5,043 nt of DNA. Source: Chloroflexota bacterium (GTDB taxonomy: Bacteria; Chloroflexota; Dehalococcoidia; Lucifugimonadales; UBA1127). The DNA is taken from positions 4,664 to 9,706 of the forward strand of contig JAPPNT010000079.1 of NCBI GenBank assembly GCA_028873745.1. Direction: 5' to 3'. Shown one piece after another: positions 1 through 5,043 of this stretch (positions are counted from its first letter, which is position 1; every line of letters starts with the position of its first letter). The translations under genes were made by a program, and so were the position numbers. The notes under the pieces were generated by a model. It had not been told where the DNA came from. It worked only from the letters and a program-made list of their open reading frames with translations, and ran no database searches.

Positions 1-89
1 CAAACCCCCCCCGGGGGGGAATGGCCCGTTTTTTTAACCCGCCAAAATTTTGTTTTGGGGGGGGGGGGGGTACCCCCCCCCCCCCCCCC
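1..89. other. Homopolymer-rich low-complexity end (probable sequencing/assembly artefact)
   Basis: This stretch is built almost wholly of homopolymer runs. Eight C at 5-12 meet seven G at 13-19, then come a run of T near 30-36 and A4/T4/T4 runs. Fourteen G (57-70), the dinucleotide TA and seventeen C (73-89) follow, and the G and C runs form a perfect inverted repeat around TA. Nothing in it looks coding; the reading frame that crosses it gives only poly-Gly and poly-Pro. Such sequence is typical of a low-quality contig end rather than biology, although a real G/C tract cannot be ruled out from the sequence alone. Confidence 0.75.
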
Positions 90-180
90 GCACCTCGCCG
101 CCTCCCCCTTCCGCCTCTCACCCCGTCGCCGGCCGCGACGTCTGCCGAACGGATCGGCCGTGTAGCGCCGGGGGATCAGC
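90..180 (+). promoter_or_regulatory. Leader of the secreted FN3 gene with weak ribosome binding site
   Basis: This short GC-rich leader holds no recognisable -35/-10 pair. An in-frame TAG at 163-165 lies only 15 bases before the ATG at 181, and no alternative start codon lies between them, which fixes the start of the downstream gene. A purine run GGGGGA at 170-175, five bases before the ATG, is the only Shine-Dalgarno candidate and is a poor match to GGAGG. The real promoter may lie further upstream, in the damaged or missing sequence. Confidence 0.4.
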
Positions 181-2409
181 ATGACGCGAAGACGCTTGTG
201 GATTGGGGCGGCGGTCACCATGCTGGCAGCCGTCTCCCTCTGGGCGGCAAACGTCTCCGCGCAGACCCCTGCCTGCTCCATCGCGCTCACCGTCACCTCC
301 CCGCAGGACCATTGGATTCATGGCGAGTGGACCACGTCCAACTGCCCAACGCTCAAGGGACAGTACGAGTGGAAGCAGTCATCCGATACGGTGTGGAAGA
401 ACTCGCACGTAACCACTGCGAGGAACGGCGTGCCCAACCGCTTCCACATGAAGGACCTGACGCCCGGAAGCTATGACTTCCGCATTGCGACGCAGGGGCC
501 GAACCACCACCGCATTGCCATTGTGTCCACATCCGGCGCGGACGACACCTACGGCGATGGCGACGTGATCCGCATTCGCGTCACGTGGGGCAGGGAAGTG
601 ACCGTGACGGGAACGCCGCAGCTCTCCATCGACATGGACCCCGCCGATTGGGGCCGGAAGGAAGCCGCCTATGCAAGCGGCAGCGGCGGCAAGAGCCTGG
701 ACTTCACCTACACCGTTGCCTCGCCGAACTTCTCCTCCCAGGGCATCGCGGTGCTGGCGAACTCGTTGACGCTGAACGGCGGCACAATCCGCCACGCGGA
801 CGGCAGCGACGCGTGGTTGGGGCACCACGGCATTGGGCATAGCGCGGGTCACAAGGTCAACCATCAAACCACGTCTGACGGCAATGATACCGTTGACCCG
901 CCGCCGCTCTTTCCAGAATACAGTGATGTTGTAACGGTAGCAGTAAAGCCTGTGGTGGGACAGCCGAAAAATGTCCGTGCGTTGAAGGGTGCCTACTGGT
1001 CGCTTGGCGTTACTTGGGACGCTCCGTGTCCCAATCCAACCCTCGATACATGCGGTAAGGCGCGATATGAAGGGGATGCCCCCCCAGGCACCAACTTTAC
1101 TGGCTGGTTCGTTGAGTGGAAGGGGCAAGGCGAGGCAGCATGGCAGCGGTCAAGCAAACTCCCGTTTAACCACAGGCACCACAAGCGAGTGACATTTGAC
1201 GGCGGGACCTTTGCTCTTGCGTACACGGTGGGTGGCCTTGCTGAGGGTACTTATACTGTGCGGGTAATCGCCGAGTTTACCGACAGTTCGAGCAATGTGA
1301 CCGAAGTGGTGTCACGAACCGTAATGGGGCAGACCGGCTACGTGGAACCGATGATGGTGTGGTGGATTGACGACACCCCAAACCCCAACCTCGACATCGG
1401 GCGCATCTTTATGATGGTCGATACGAACTATCCTGCTGCGTCCGCGATCTGTACCATCAACGGAGGGAACATCAACTGCCCTCCAAGAACGCTTGTGTCG
1501 CTCGATTTCAGGGAAACGGGCGTTTACAACATCACGGCTAAAGCGGAGGAGAATGCGGCACGGGCGGCTGCCAATCCTGTGACGGTGAGCGCTGCCGGGA
1601 CAACAGGGTGTCGTATTCCAGTAGAAGGAACGCGGGTATCTGGCAGCAACAATAAGCTGGTGGTGTGGTGGAGTGATGTCCTGTGCAACGATGAACTCTC
1701 TGGCCCTGTAGTCGAGTGGAGGATAGTACACGAACGTCCTAACGGCGTTGGCGGAGTAACTACGGTAGTGATTCGGGATATTCCAGCGTCGCATCGCACC
1801 TATACGTTCAATAACCAACGGGCAGGCGTGCATAAAATATCGGTGGTTCCCGTAAGCGAGGCCGACCACGACTTTGACGAAAAGAACGGCGTGACGAGTC
1901 AGCCGTCTGATTGCGCTACCGCTGGTGATGAAGGGTGTACCGTAAAGCCGACGGCGCGAACAAAGACTCAGGGAATGTCGCAGCAGTATTCAACGATCCT
2001 GCATTCCAGCTTTACAACGGCGCCGGAGGCAGTGACGGAATCAACTGCGAGCGCGGGAGTCCGGGCCATCTACCTCTCGTGGGCGATCCCGGAAAGCTCT
2101 CGTTACTACATGGGCATCGAGGGCTACTGGCCTGGCAGAACCGATGTCCACCCCAATGCCCGTTCACCCATCTACAAATACGACATTCGCTATCGGAGAG
2201 CGCAGGTAAGCAGCATTGCCCCAGGAAGATGGCGTGAATTCTCAACATATCCTTGGTACGTGGGAAGCGCAGACAATGCCTACAATCCGCGTCGAGCGAC
2301 GATTGATGACCTGGAGGACGGCCTACCCTACGACGTGGAGATTCGCGCTGTGAGCGCGGCGGGCAATGGGCCTTGGAGTCGGGTTACGAGCGCGTTGAGG
2401 GTGAACTGA
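181..2409 (+). CDS. Secreted multidomain fibronectin type III-like protein
   Basis: A predicted extracellular, non-enzymatic beta-sandwich protein of 742 residues; no specific function is recognisable. It starts with a Sec signal peptide: basic residues R3-R5, a hydrophobic core at about 6-22, and a likely cleavage after VSA at residue 27. In order, I see an FN3-like module (about 29-118), a repeat beginning DDTYGDGD and containing VTVTGTPQL (about 119-227), a good FN3 module (about 261-381; NVRA, VTW, FVEW, YTVRV), an Ig-like stretch (about 384-470), a degenerate FN3 module (about 476-570), and a classic C-terminal FN3 module (about 616-742; KYDIRYR, then YDVEIRAVSAAGNGPWS at 717-733). Ten cysteines fall in five close pairs (32/55, 283/291, 424/433, 477/502, 578/586), as expected for disulfides outside the cytoplasm. 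There is no C-terminal membrane anchor, LPXTG or other sorting signal, so it is probably released or held by partners. By family habit it could bind polysaccharide, protein or another surface. The middle of the gene is less GC-rich than the ends. The start is set by an in-frame stop at 163-165. Confidence 0.85.
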   Translation: MTRRRLWIGAAVTMLAAVSLWAANVSAQTPACSIALTVTSPQDHWIHGEWTTSNCPTLKGQYEWKQSSDTVWKNSHVTTARNGVPNRFHMKDLTPGSYDFRIATQGPNHHRIAIVSTSGADDTYGDGDVIRIRVTWGREVTVTGTPQLSIDMDPADWGRKEAAYASGSGGKSLDFTYTVASPNFSSQGIAVLANSLTLNGGTIRHADGSDAWLGHHGIGHSAGHKVNHQTTSDGNDTVDPPPLFPEYSDVVTVAVKPVVGQPKNVRALKGAYWSLGVTWDAPCPNPTLDTCGKARYEGDAPPGTNFTGWFVEWKGQGEAAWQRSSKLPFNHRHHKRVTFDGGTFALAYTVGGLAEGTYTVRVIAEFTDSSSNVTEVVSRTVMGQTGYVEPMMVWWIDDTPNPNLDIGRIFMMVDTNYPAASAICTINGGNINCPPRTLVSLDFRETGVYNITAKAEENAARAAANPVTVSAAGTTGCRIPVEGTRVSGSNNKLVVWWSDVLCNDELSGPVVEWRIVHERPNGVGGVTTVVIRDIPASHRTYTFNNQRAGVHKISVVPVSEADHDFDEKNGVTSQPSDCATAGDEGCTVKPTARTKTQGMSQQYSTILHSSFTTAPEAVTESTASAGVRAIYLSWAIPESSRYYMGIEGYWPGRTDVHPNARSPIYKYDIRYRRAQVSSIAPGRWREFSTYPWYVGSADNAYNPRRATIDDLEDGLPYDVEIRAVSAAGNGPWSRVTSALRVN

Positions 2410-2499
2410 GGCGTCGGTCCCTCGCGGCGTTGGATCACCGGGCCGGGAGCGCGGGCCGGGGGCCCCGTTCCAAGCGGCTGCCCCCCGCCGGACGCGCAA

Positions 2500-2530
2500 C
2501 ATTCCCCCGCTGAATGTCAGGCATACCCCC
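2500..2530 (+). repeat. Direct repeat CATWCCCCC, possible operator
   Basis: CATTCCCCC (2500-2508) and CATACCCCC (2522-2530) differ at one base and start 22 bases apart, close to two helical turns. They lie directly upstream of the weak promoter candidate at 2533-2560. This geometry resembles tandem activator half-sites, but the pair is short and C-rich, and chance is a serious alternative. Confidence 0.25.
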
Positions 2531-2532
2531 AT

Positions 2533-2560
2533 TGCACATTTGCGTTGCGTACGCTAGCAT
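2533..2560 (+). promoter_or_regulatory. Weak sigma70-like promoter candidate for the transporter gene
   Basis: TTGCAC (2533-2538) could act as a -35 element, matching TTGACA at three of six positions. It is followed after a 16-base spacer by TAGCAT (2555-2560), which matches TATAAT at four of six. It would give a leader of roughly 95 bases before the ATG at 2662. The match is weak, and promoter consensus in this lineage is unknown, so treat it only as a candidate. Confidence 0.2.
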
Positions 2561-2650
2561 TCGCAGTTGGAGTCCCATACCGGAACCAAATTCAAGACCG
2601 GAGCGTCATAGCGGTCGCGGAGGCTCCCACGGCGAGCCGGGATCAGAAAT

Positions 2651-2655
2651 GGAGG
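2651..2655 (+). promoter_or_regulatory. Ribosome binding site GGAGG deciding the start at 2662
   Basis: A perfect GGAGG core lies six bases (CAGTCC) before the ATG at 2662. It selects this ATG over the TTG at 2545 in the same frame, and over the internal ATG at 2674, which has no comparable site. Confidence 0.85.
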
Positions 2656-2661
2656 CAGTCC

Positions 2662-4452
2662 ATGGCAAGTCCAATGCACATCAGGCTGGCCGCGATGGCG
2701 ATGGCGCTGGCCGCGATGCTCGCCCTCGTGGCGGCGTGCGGCGGCGACTCCGACGACGGAGGCGCCACGGCAACCACCACGACAAGCCCCTCGGCGCCGC
2801 AGCAGCCGCAGGCGGCGGCTGCGCCTGATGCGCCGGCCGGCGTCACCAGCGCTCCTGGCGTCGCGCCGACGGCCGAACCGGCCATGGCCCCGCGGGCCGC
2901 GCCGGAAGCCATGATGGTCAAGCCCACCGTTGACAGGGTCATCGTCGGCATCGTGCCGTTCTCGCAGGAGGCGAACGTCCGGCGCATCGTCGGGCAGATC
3001 GCCGCCGTCCAGTTCGACCCCATGGACGAGTCGCTCATTGGTATGGACCCCCTCACCGGACAGCAGATACCGGAGCTGGCGGAGGAGTGGGCGCTCGAGG
3101 GCGGCAACACCTGGCGGTTCAAGCTTCGCCAGGGCGTCCAGTTCCACAAGGGCTGGGGTGAGGTCACCGCCCAGGACGTCCAGTTCGCCTATGAAGAGTA
3201 CATCAAGGACGACGCCGTCGGTGGCGTGCGCGCGCCGTTGCGCAGGGGCGTCAACCGGATCGAAGCCGTCAACGACCACGAGTTGCTCATCCACCTGAAC
3301 CAGTTTGACGCCGACCTGGTCAACCTGCTCTCCCGCGCCCAGCCGGCCGTGTCCATCGTCAGCAAGGCCCACGCCGACGAGATCGGCGCCGACCCCGACT
3401 TCGACAGCGAGCCCGCCGCCGGGTCCGGCCCGTACCAGTTCATGGAGCGGGAGCAGAACGTCTACTTCCGCTATGAGAGGAACCCCGTTCACCGGAGCAT
3501 CACCCCGGACTTCCCTGAGTTGGAGTTTCGGTACATGAATGAGGCTTCAACCCGACTGGCGGCGCTGGTGACCAAGGAAATCCATGTTACCAACCTGCCT
3601 GATGACCTGTACCCGCAGGCTCTTGACGGCGGCATGAAGGTGATTCAGGGCAGGGCCTCCCTGCGAAGGGCTTTCATGACCTACTACTGCTGCTTCGTGG
3701 ATGAGGACACCGGGGCGTACCCAATGCACCCGGACTCCCCGTTGCAGGATGCCCGCGTCCGCCGCGCCCTGAACAAGGCCGTGAACCGCGACGAAATTAA
3801 CCAGGCGCTCCTCGCGGGCAAGGGTATCCCAATGTACATCAACAACTTCAACCCGTCGCTTGATGGCTGGTCGCAGTCTTGGGTTGACCGCTTCCCCGAG
3901 GCGTATGGCTTCGACCCGGCGGCCGCGCAGGCTCTCCTGAGCGAGGCCGGCTACAGCTCGAACAACCCGTTGGAGACCAACGTCCATGTCTTCAGGAGCA
4001 CCCAGTTGGCCGGCGCTGACGACCTTGCCGAGGTGCTGGGAGCATACCTGCAGGACATCGGTGTGAAGGTCAACTACGTCCAGGACGACCCCGCCACGCG
4101 CCGCGCCAAGAGCCGCACCCAGCAGTACACCAACCACCTCTCGCTGGGCACCACCAGCGCGGGCCAGATCGTCGGCTCCAGCGTGTACACGTCCAACACC
4201 TCCTTCTCCCGCGCCGCAACGGTGCCTGAAGCCGACGCCAAGTTCCTGGAGATTCGCACGGAGACCAACGACAACCGCCGGTCGCAGCTCTGGACGGAGT
4301 ACGGCAACCTCCTCTTTGACAACTACACGCACATGCCGCTCTTCTGGCTGCCCGCTGAGGTCGTCGTGAACCCGGAGGTCGTCAGCGACTTCGTGTGGCC
4401 GGGTGCCCTGTCGGGGTTCTGGTCCCACATGTGGGGGCTGAAGTCGGCCTAA
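2662..4452 (+). CDS. ABC transporter substrate-binding lipoprotein, family 5 (peptide/nickel type)
   Basis: Extracytoplasmic solute-binding protein of the DppA/OppA/NikA class, which captures a ligand and delivers it to an ABC permease. The product has 596 residues, a usual length for the family. It opens with a lipoprotein signal: a hydrophobic stretch to residue 22, then lipobox VAAC with lipidated Cys26. A flexible linker rich in Asp, Thr, Ala and Pro follows to about residue 88. The binding domain starts near 90. The family signature region is at about 138-173 (ELAEEW, then TWRFKLRQGVQFH, then TAQDV). The second lobe shows RVRRALNKAVNRDEI near 365-379, AYGFDPAAAQALLSEAGY at 414-431, and a following segment ending DIGVKVNY. 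The C-terminus is complete. A GGAGG site supports the ATG at 2662; starting at the TTG at 2545 would add 39 residues and bury the signal peptide. The ligand cannot be told from sequence: family members bind di- and oligopeptides, nickel, opines, sugars and others. No permease or ATPase gene lies beside it. A strong hairpin follows 28 bases after the stop. Confidence 0.93.
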   Translation: MASPMHIRLAAMAMALAAMLALVAACGGDSDDGGATATTTTSPSAPQQPQAAAAPDAPAGVTSAPGVAPTAEPAMAPRAAPEAMMVKPTVDRVIVGIVPFSQEANVRRIVGQIAAVQFDPMDESLIGMDPLTGQQIPELAEEWALEGGNTWRFKLRQGVQFHKGWGEVTAQDVQFAYEEYIKDDAVGGVRAPLRRGVNRIEAVNDHELLIHLNQFDADLVNLLSRAQPAVSIVSKAHADEIGADPDFDSEPAAGSGPYQFMEREQNVYFRYERNPVHRSITPDFPELEFRYMNEASTRLAALVTKEIHVTNLPDDLYPQALDGGMKVIQGRASLRRAFMTYYCCFVDEDTGAYPMHPDSPLQDARVRRALNKAVNRDEINQALLAGKGIPMYINNFNPSLDGWSQSWVDRFPEAYGFDPAAAQALLSEAGYSSNNPLETNVHVFRSTQLAGADDLAEVLGAYLQDIGVKVNYVQDDPATRRAKSRTQQYTNHLSLGTTSAGQIVGSSVYTSNTSFSRAATVPEADAKFLEIRTETNDNRRSQLWTEYGNLLFDNYTHMPLFWLPAEVVVNPEVVSDFVWPGALSGFWSHMWGLKSA

Positions 4453-4480
4453 AGCCAGTCACGACAAGGCTGAACATGGT

Positions 4481-4507
4481 GAAGCGGGGGGGCGCGCCCC
4501 CCGCTTC
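4481..4507 (+). terminator. Perfect 11-bp GC-rich hairpin between transporter and hydrolase genes
   Basis: GAAGCGGGGGG (4481-4491) pairs perfectly with CCCCCCGCTTC (4497-4507) around a five-base loop GCGCG. It begins 28 bases after the stop of the binding-protein gene and ends 6 bases before the ribosome binding site of the next gene. No T-run follows (the next bases are CGCGTA), so it is not a classic intrinsic terminator. It could be a U-less or partial terminator, or a 3' stabiliser that raises the level of the binding-protein message relative to downstream genes. It could also influence translation of the hydrolase. The structure is visible in the sequence; its role is inferred. Confidence 0.5.
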
Positions 4508-4513
4508 CGCGTA

Positions 4514-4521
4514 AGGGGAGG
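4514..4521 (+). promoter_or_regulatory. Ribosome binding site AGGGGAGG of the MBL-fold gene
   Basis: AGGGGAGG, containing a GGAGG core at 4517-4521, ends four bases before the ATG at 4526. It is a strong Shine-Dalgarno sequence at a slightly short spacing and supports that start. It lies just after the hairpin at 4481-4507. Confidence 0.8.
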
Positions 4522-4525
4522 CGCC

Positions 4526-5043
4526 ATGAACATCAAGGTCCTCATGCTCGGCACCGGTACGCCGCGGCTCCGGCCCCACCGATGCGGCAGCTCGAGCCTC
4601 ATCCAGATTGGCGGCGACAGCATCCTCATCGACTGCGGCTACGGCTCTGCCCGGCGAATGGCGGAGAACGGCATCAACCTCCATGACGTGCAGCGGCTCT
4701 TCTTCACCCACCACCACTACGACCACAACGTCGACTACCCCTCCTTCGTGCTGCACGGGCGCTCCGGTCGCGAGACGCCCCTGAACGTCTACGGCCCCAT
4801 CGGCACCGAGAAGCTCTCCAGTGACCTCTTCGTCACCGGCGGCTTCACCATCGACCTCAACAACCGCCTCAGCCGCGACATCAACCGCGGCACCATCCTC
4901 AGCGGCGTGCAGGACATCGACGCCGGCTTCACCCTAGAGGGCGACACCTGGAAGCTGACCGCCGAGCGCGCCGACCACTTCACCGTCGGCGGCAACTTCA
5001 CCCTTTGTTACCGCATCGACACCGACGACGGCTCCGTCGTCTT
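4526..5043 (+). CDS. MBL-fold metallo-hydrolase, RNase Z/arylsulfatase-like (3' truncated by window)
   Basis: The first 172 codons of a metallo-beta-lactamase-fold hydrolase, probably cytoplasmic because no signal peptide is present. The N-terminus reads MNIKVLMLGTGTP, typical of the RNase Z and arylsulfatase-like branch, followed by SSSLIQI and ILIDCG with Asp36. The metal-binding HxHxDH motif is clear as H62-H-H64-Y-D66-H67. PLNVYGPIGTEKL (85-97) matches the 'YGP.GT' segment of that branch. His151 (ADHF), followed by the CYRID strand, fits the third metal-binding motif. The next family motif, an Asp in a 'GDT' context, would be expected just past the window edge, so the gene looks intact as far as it goes. 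Family members include tRNA 3'-processing RNase Z, PqqB-like proteins and assorted phosphodiesterases and esterases, and the substrate cannot be chosen here. RNase Z itself is less likely because the usual Gly after HxHxDH is replaced (NVDYPSF follows). The start is supported by AGGGGAGG. The 73-base spacing to the upstream gene permits co-transcription, with the hairpin between. Confidence 0.88.
   Translation, partial: MNIKVLMLGTGTPRLRPHRCGSSSLIQIGGDSILIDCGYGSARRMAENGINLHDVQRLFFTHHHYDHNVDYPSFVLHGRSGRETPLNVYGPIGTEKLSSDLFVTGGFTIDLNNRLSRDINRGTILSGVQDIDAGFTLEGDTWKLTAERADHFTVGGNFTLCYRIDTDDGSVV

Larger units (their letters stand above)
2410..2661. other. GC-rich intergenic region without a U-tract terminator
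   Basis: This 252-base gap separates the FN3 gene from the transporter gene. It contains two direct copies of GGGCCGGG (2440-2447 and 2453-2460). A short GGGCC/GGCCC hairpin (2453-2457 with 2461-2465) and a 6-bp inverted repeat ACATTC/GAATGT (2499-2504 with 2512-2517) are also present. None of these is followed by a run of T, so no standard intrinsic terminator is visible for the upstream gene. A small GGCTC/GAGCC hairpin (2622-2626 with 2634-2638) sits just before the ribosome binding site of the next gene. The frame of the next gene stays open back to a TTG at 2545, but that stretch does not look coding. Confidence 0.6.

Noticed and set aside
57..89. G-quadruplex or regulatory cruciform in the G14-TA-C17 tract
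   Set aside because: The whole surrounding stretch has the look of a low-quality contig end, so a biological structure should not be read into it.
21..476. Open frame on the + strand running from the homopolymer tract into the FN3 gene
   Set aside because: It begins in artefact-like sequence, gives poly-Gly and poly-Pro, and overlaps the signal peptide and first module of the well-supported gene at 181 in another frame.
379..1128. 249-codon open frame on the - strand
   Set aside because: It lies wholly antisense to the FN3 gene, has no recognisable domain, and is of a kind expected from GC-rich coding sequence.
2440..2490. Intrinsic terminator after the FN3 gene
   Set aside because: The GGGCC/GGCCC and CGGC/GCCG stems are only 4-5 bp long and no T-run follows, so a terminator call is not supported.
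2545..2661. Upstream TTG start that would extend the binding protein by 39 residues
   Set aside because: There is no fitting ribosome binding site, the extension would bury the lipoprotein signal, and a perfect GGAGG stands before the ATG at 2662.
2554..3492. 312-codon open frame on the - strand
   Set aside because: It is antisense to the binding-protein gene, its composition is dominated by Asp, Val, Gly and Arg as in mirror frames of GC-rich genes, and no family motif is visible.
3547..4428. 293-codon open frame on the - strand
   Set aside because: It is antisense to the second lobe of the binding protein, which has clear family motifs in the + frame; no motif is seen in the - frame.
1..5043. 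CRISPR array, tRNA, rRNA, insertion sequence or defence system
   Set aside because: No regularly spaced repeats, no RNA gene structure, no transposase or integrase and no paired terminal repeats were seen; the three genes are of types common in environmental bacteria.

Overview
The window holds two complete genes and the 5' part of a third, all on the + strand. They are preceded by about 90 bases of homopolymer-rich sequence that looks like a contig end or assembly artefact. The DNA is GC-rich: 43 of 60 bases are G/C at 4081-4140. The second gene has a clear bacterial lipobox followed by an acidic, Ala/Pro/Thr-rich linker. Together with the extracellular beta-sandwich repeat protein, this suggests an uncultured environmental bacterium, possibly a marine Chloroflexota of the SAR202/Dehalococcoidia type. 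That placement is an inference from style, not from a marker gene; a high-GC actinobacterium or another lineage is not excluded.

Layout: 1-89 is low-complexity sequence. 181-2409 encodes a secreted 742-residue protein made of fibronectin type III-like modules plus one 'VTVTGTPQL'-type beta-sandwich repeat, with ten cysteines in five close pairs. 2410-2661 is a GC-rich gap with no U-tract terminator. It carries a weak promoter candidate preceded by two near-identical CATWCCCCC boxes. 2662-4452 encodes a 596-residue lipoprotein, the substrate-binding component of a peptide/nickel-type (family 5) ABC importer. 4453-4525 contains a perfect 11-bp GC-rich hairpin and a strong Shine-Dalgarno sequence. 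4526-5043 is the start of a metallo-beta-lactamase-fold hydrolase resembling RNase Z and arylsulfatase-like enzymes; it is cut by the window edge.

How they work together: the first two products are exported and act at the cell surface. The lipoprotein would capture a small oligopeptide-like or other organic ligand for import. The third is probably a cytoplasmic metal-dependent hydrolase, and its 73-bp spacing from the transporter gene is compatible with co-transcription. No permease or ATPase gene is present, so the binding protein is separated from its transporter within this window. I see no mobile element, CRISPR array, tRNA or rRNA, and no clear evidence for a new biological system. The most interesting items are the unusual modular secreted protein and the hairpin between genes two and three.
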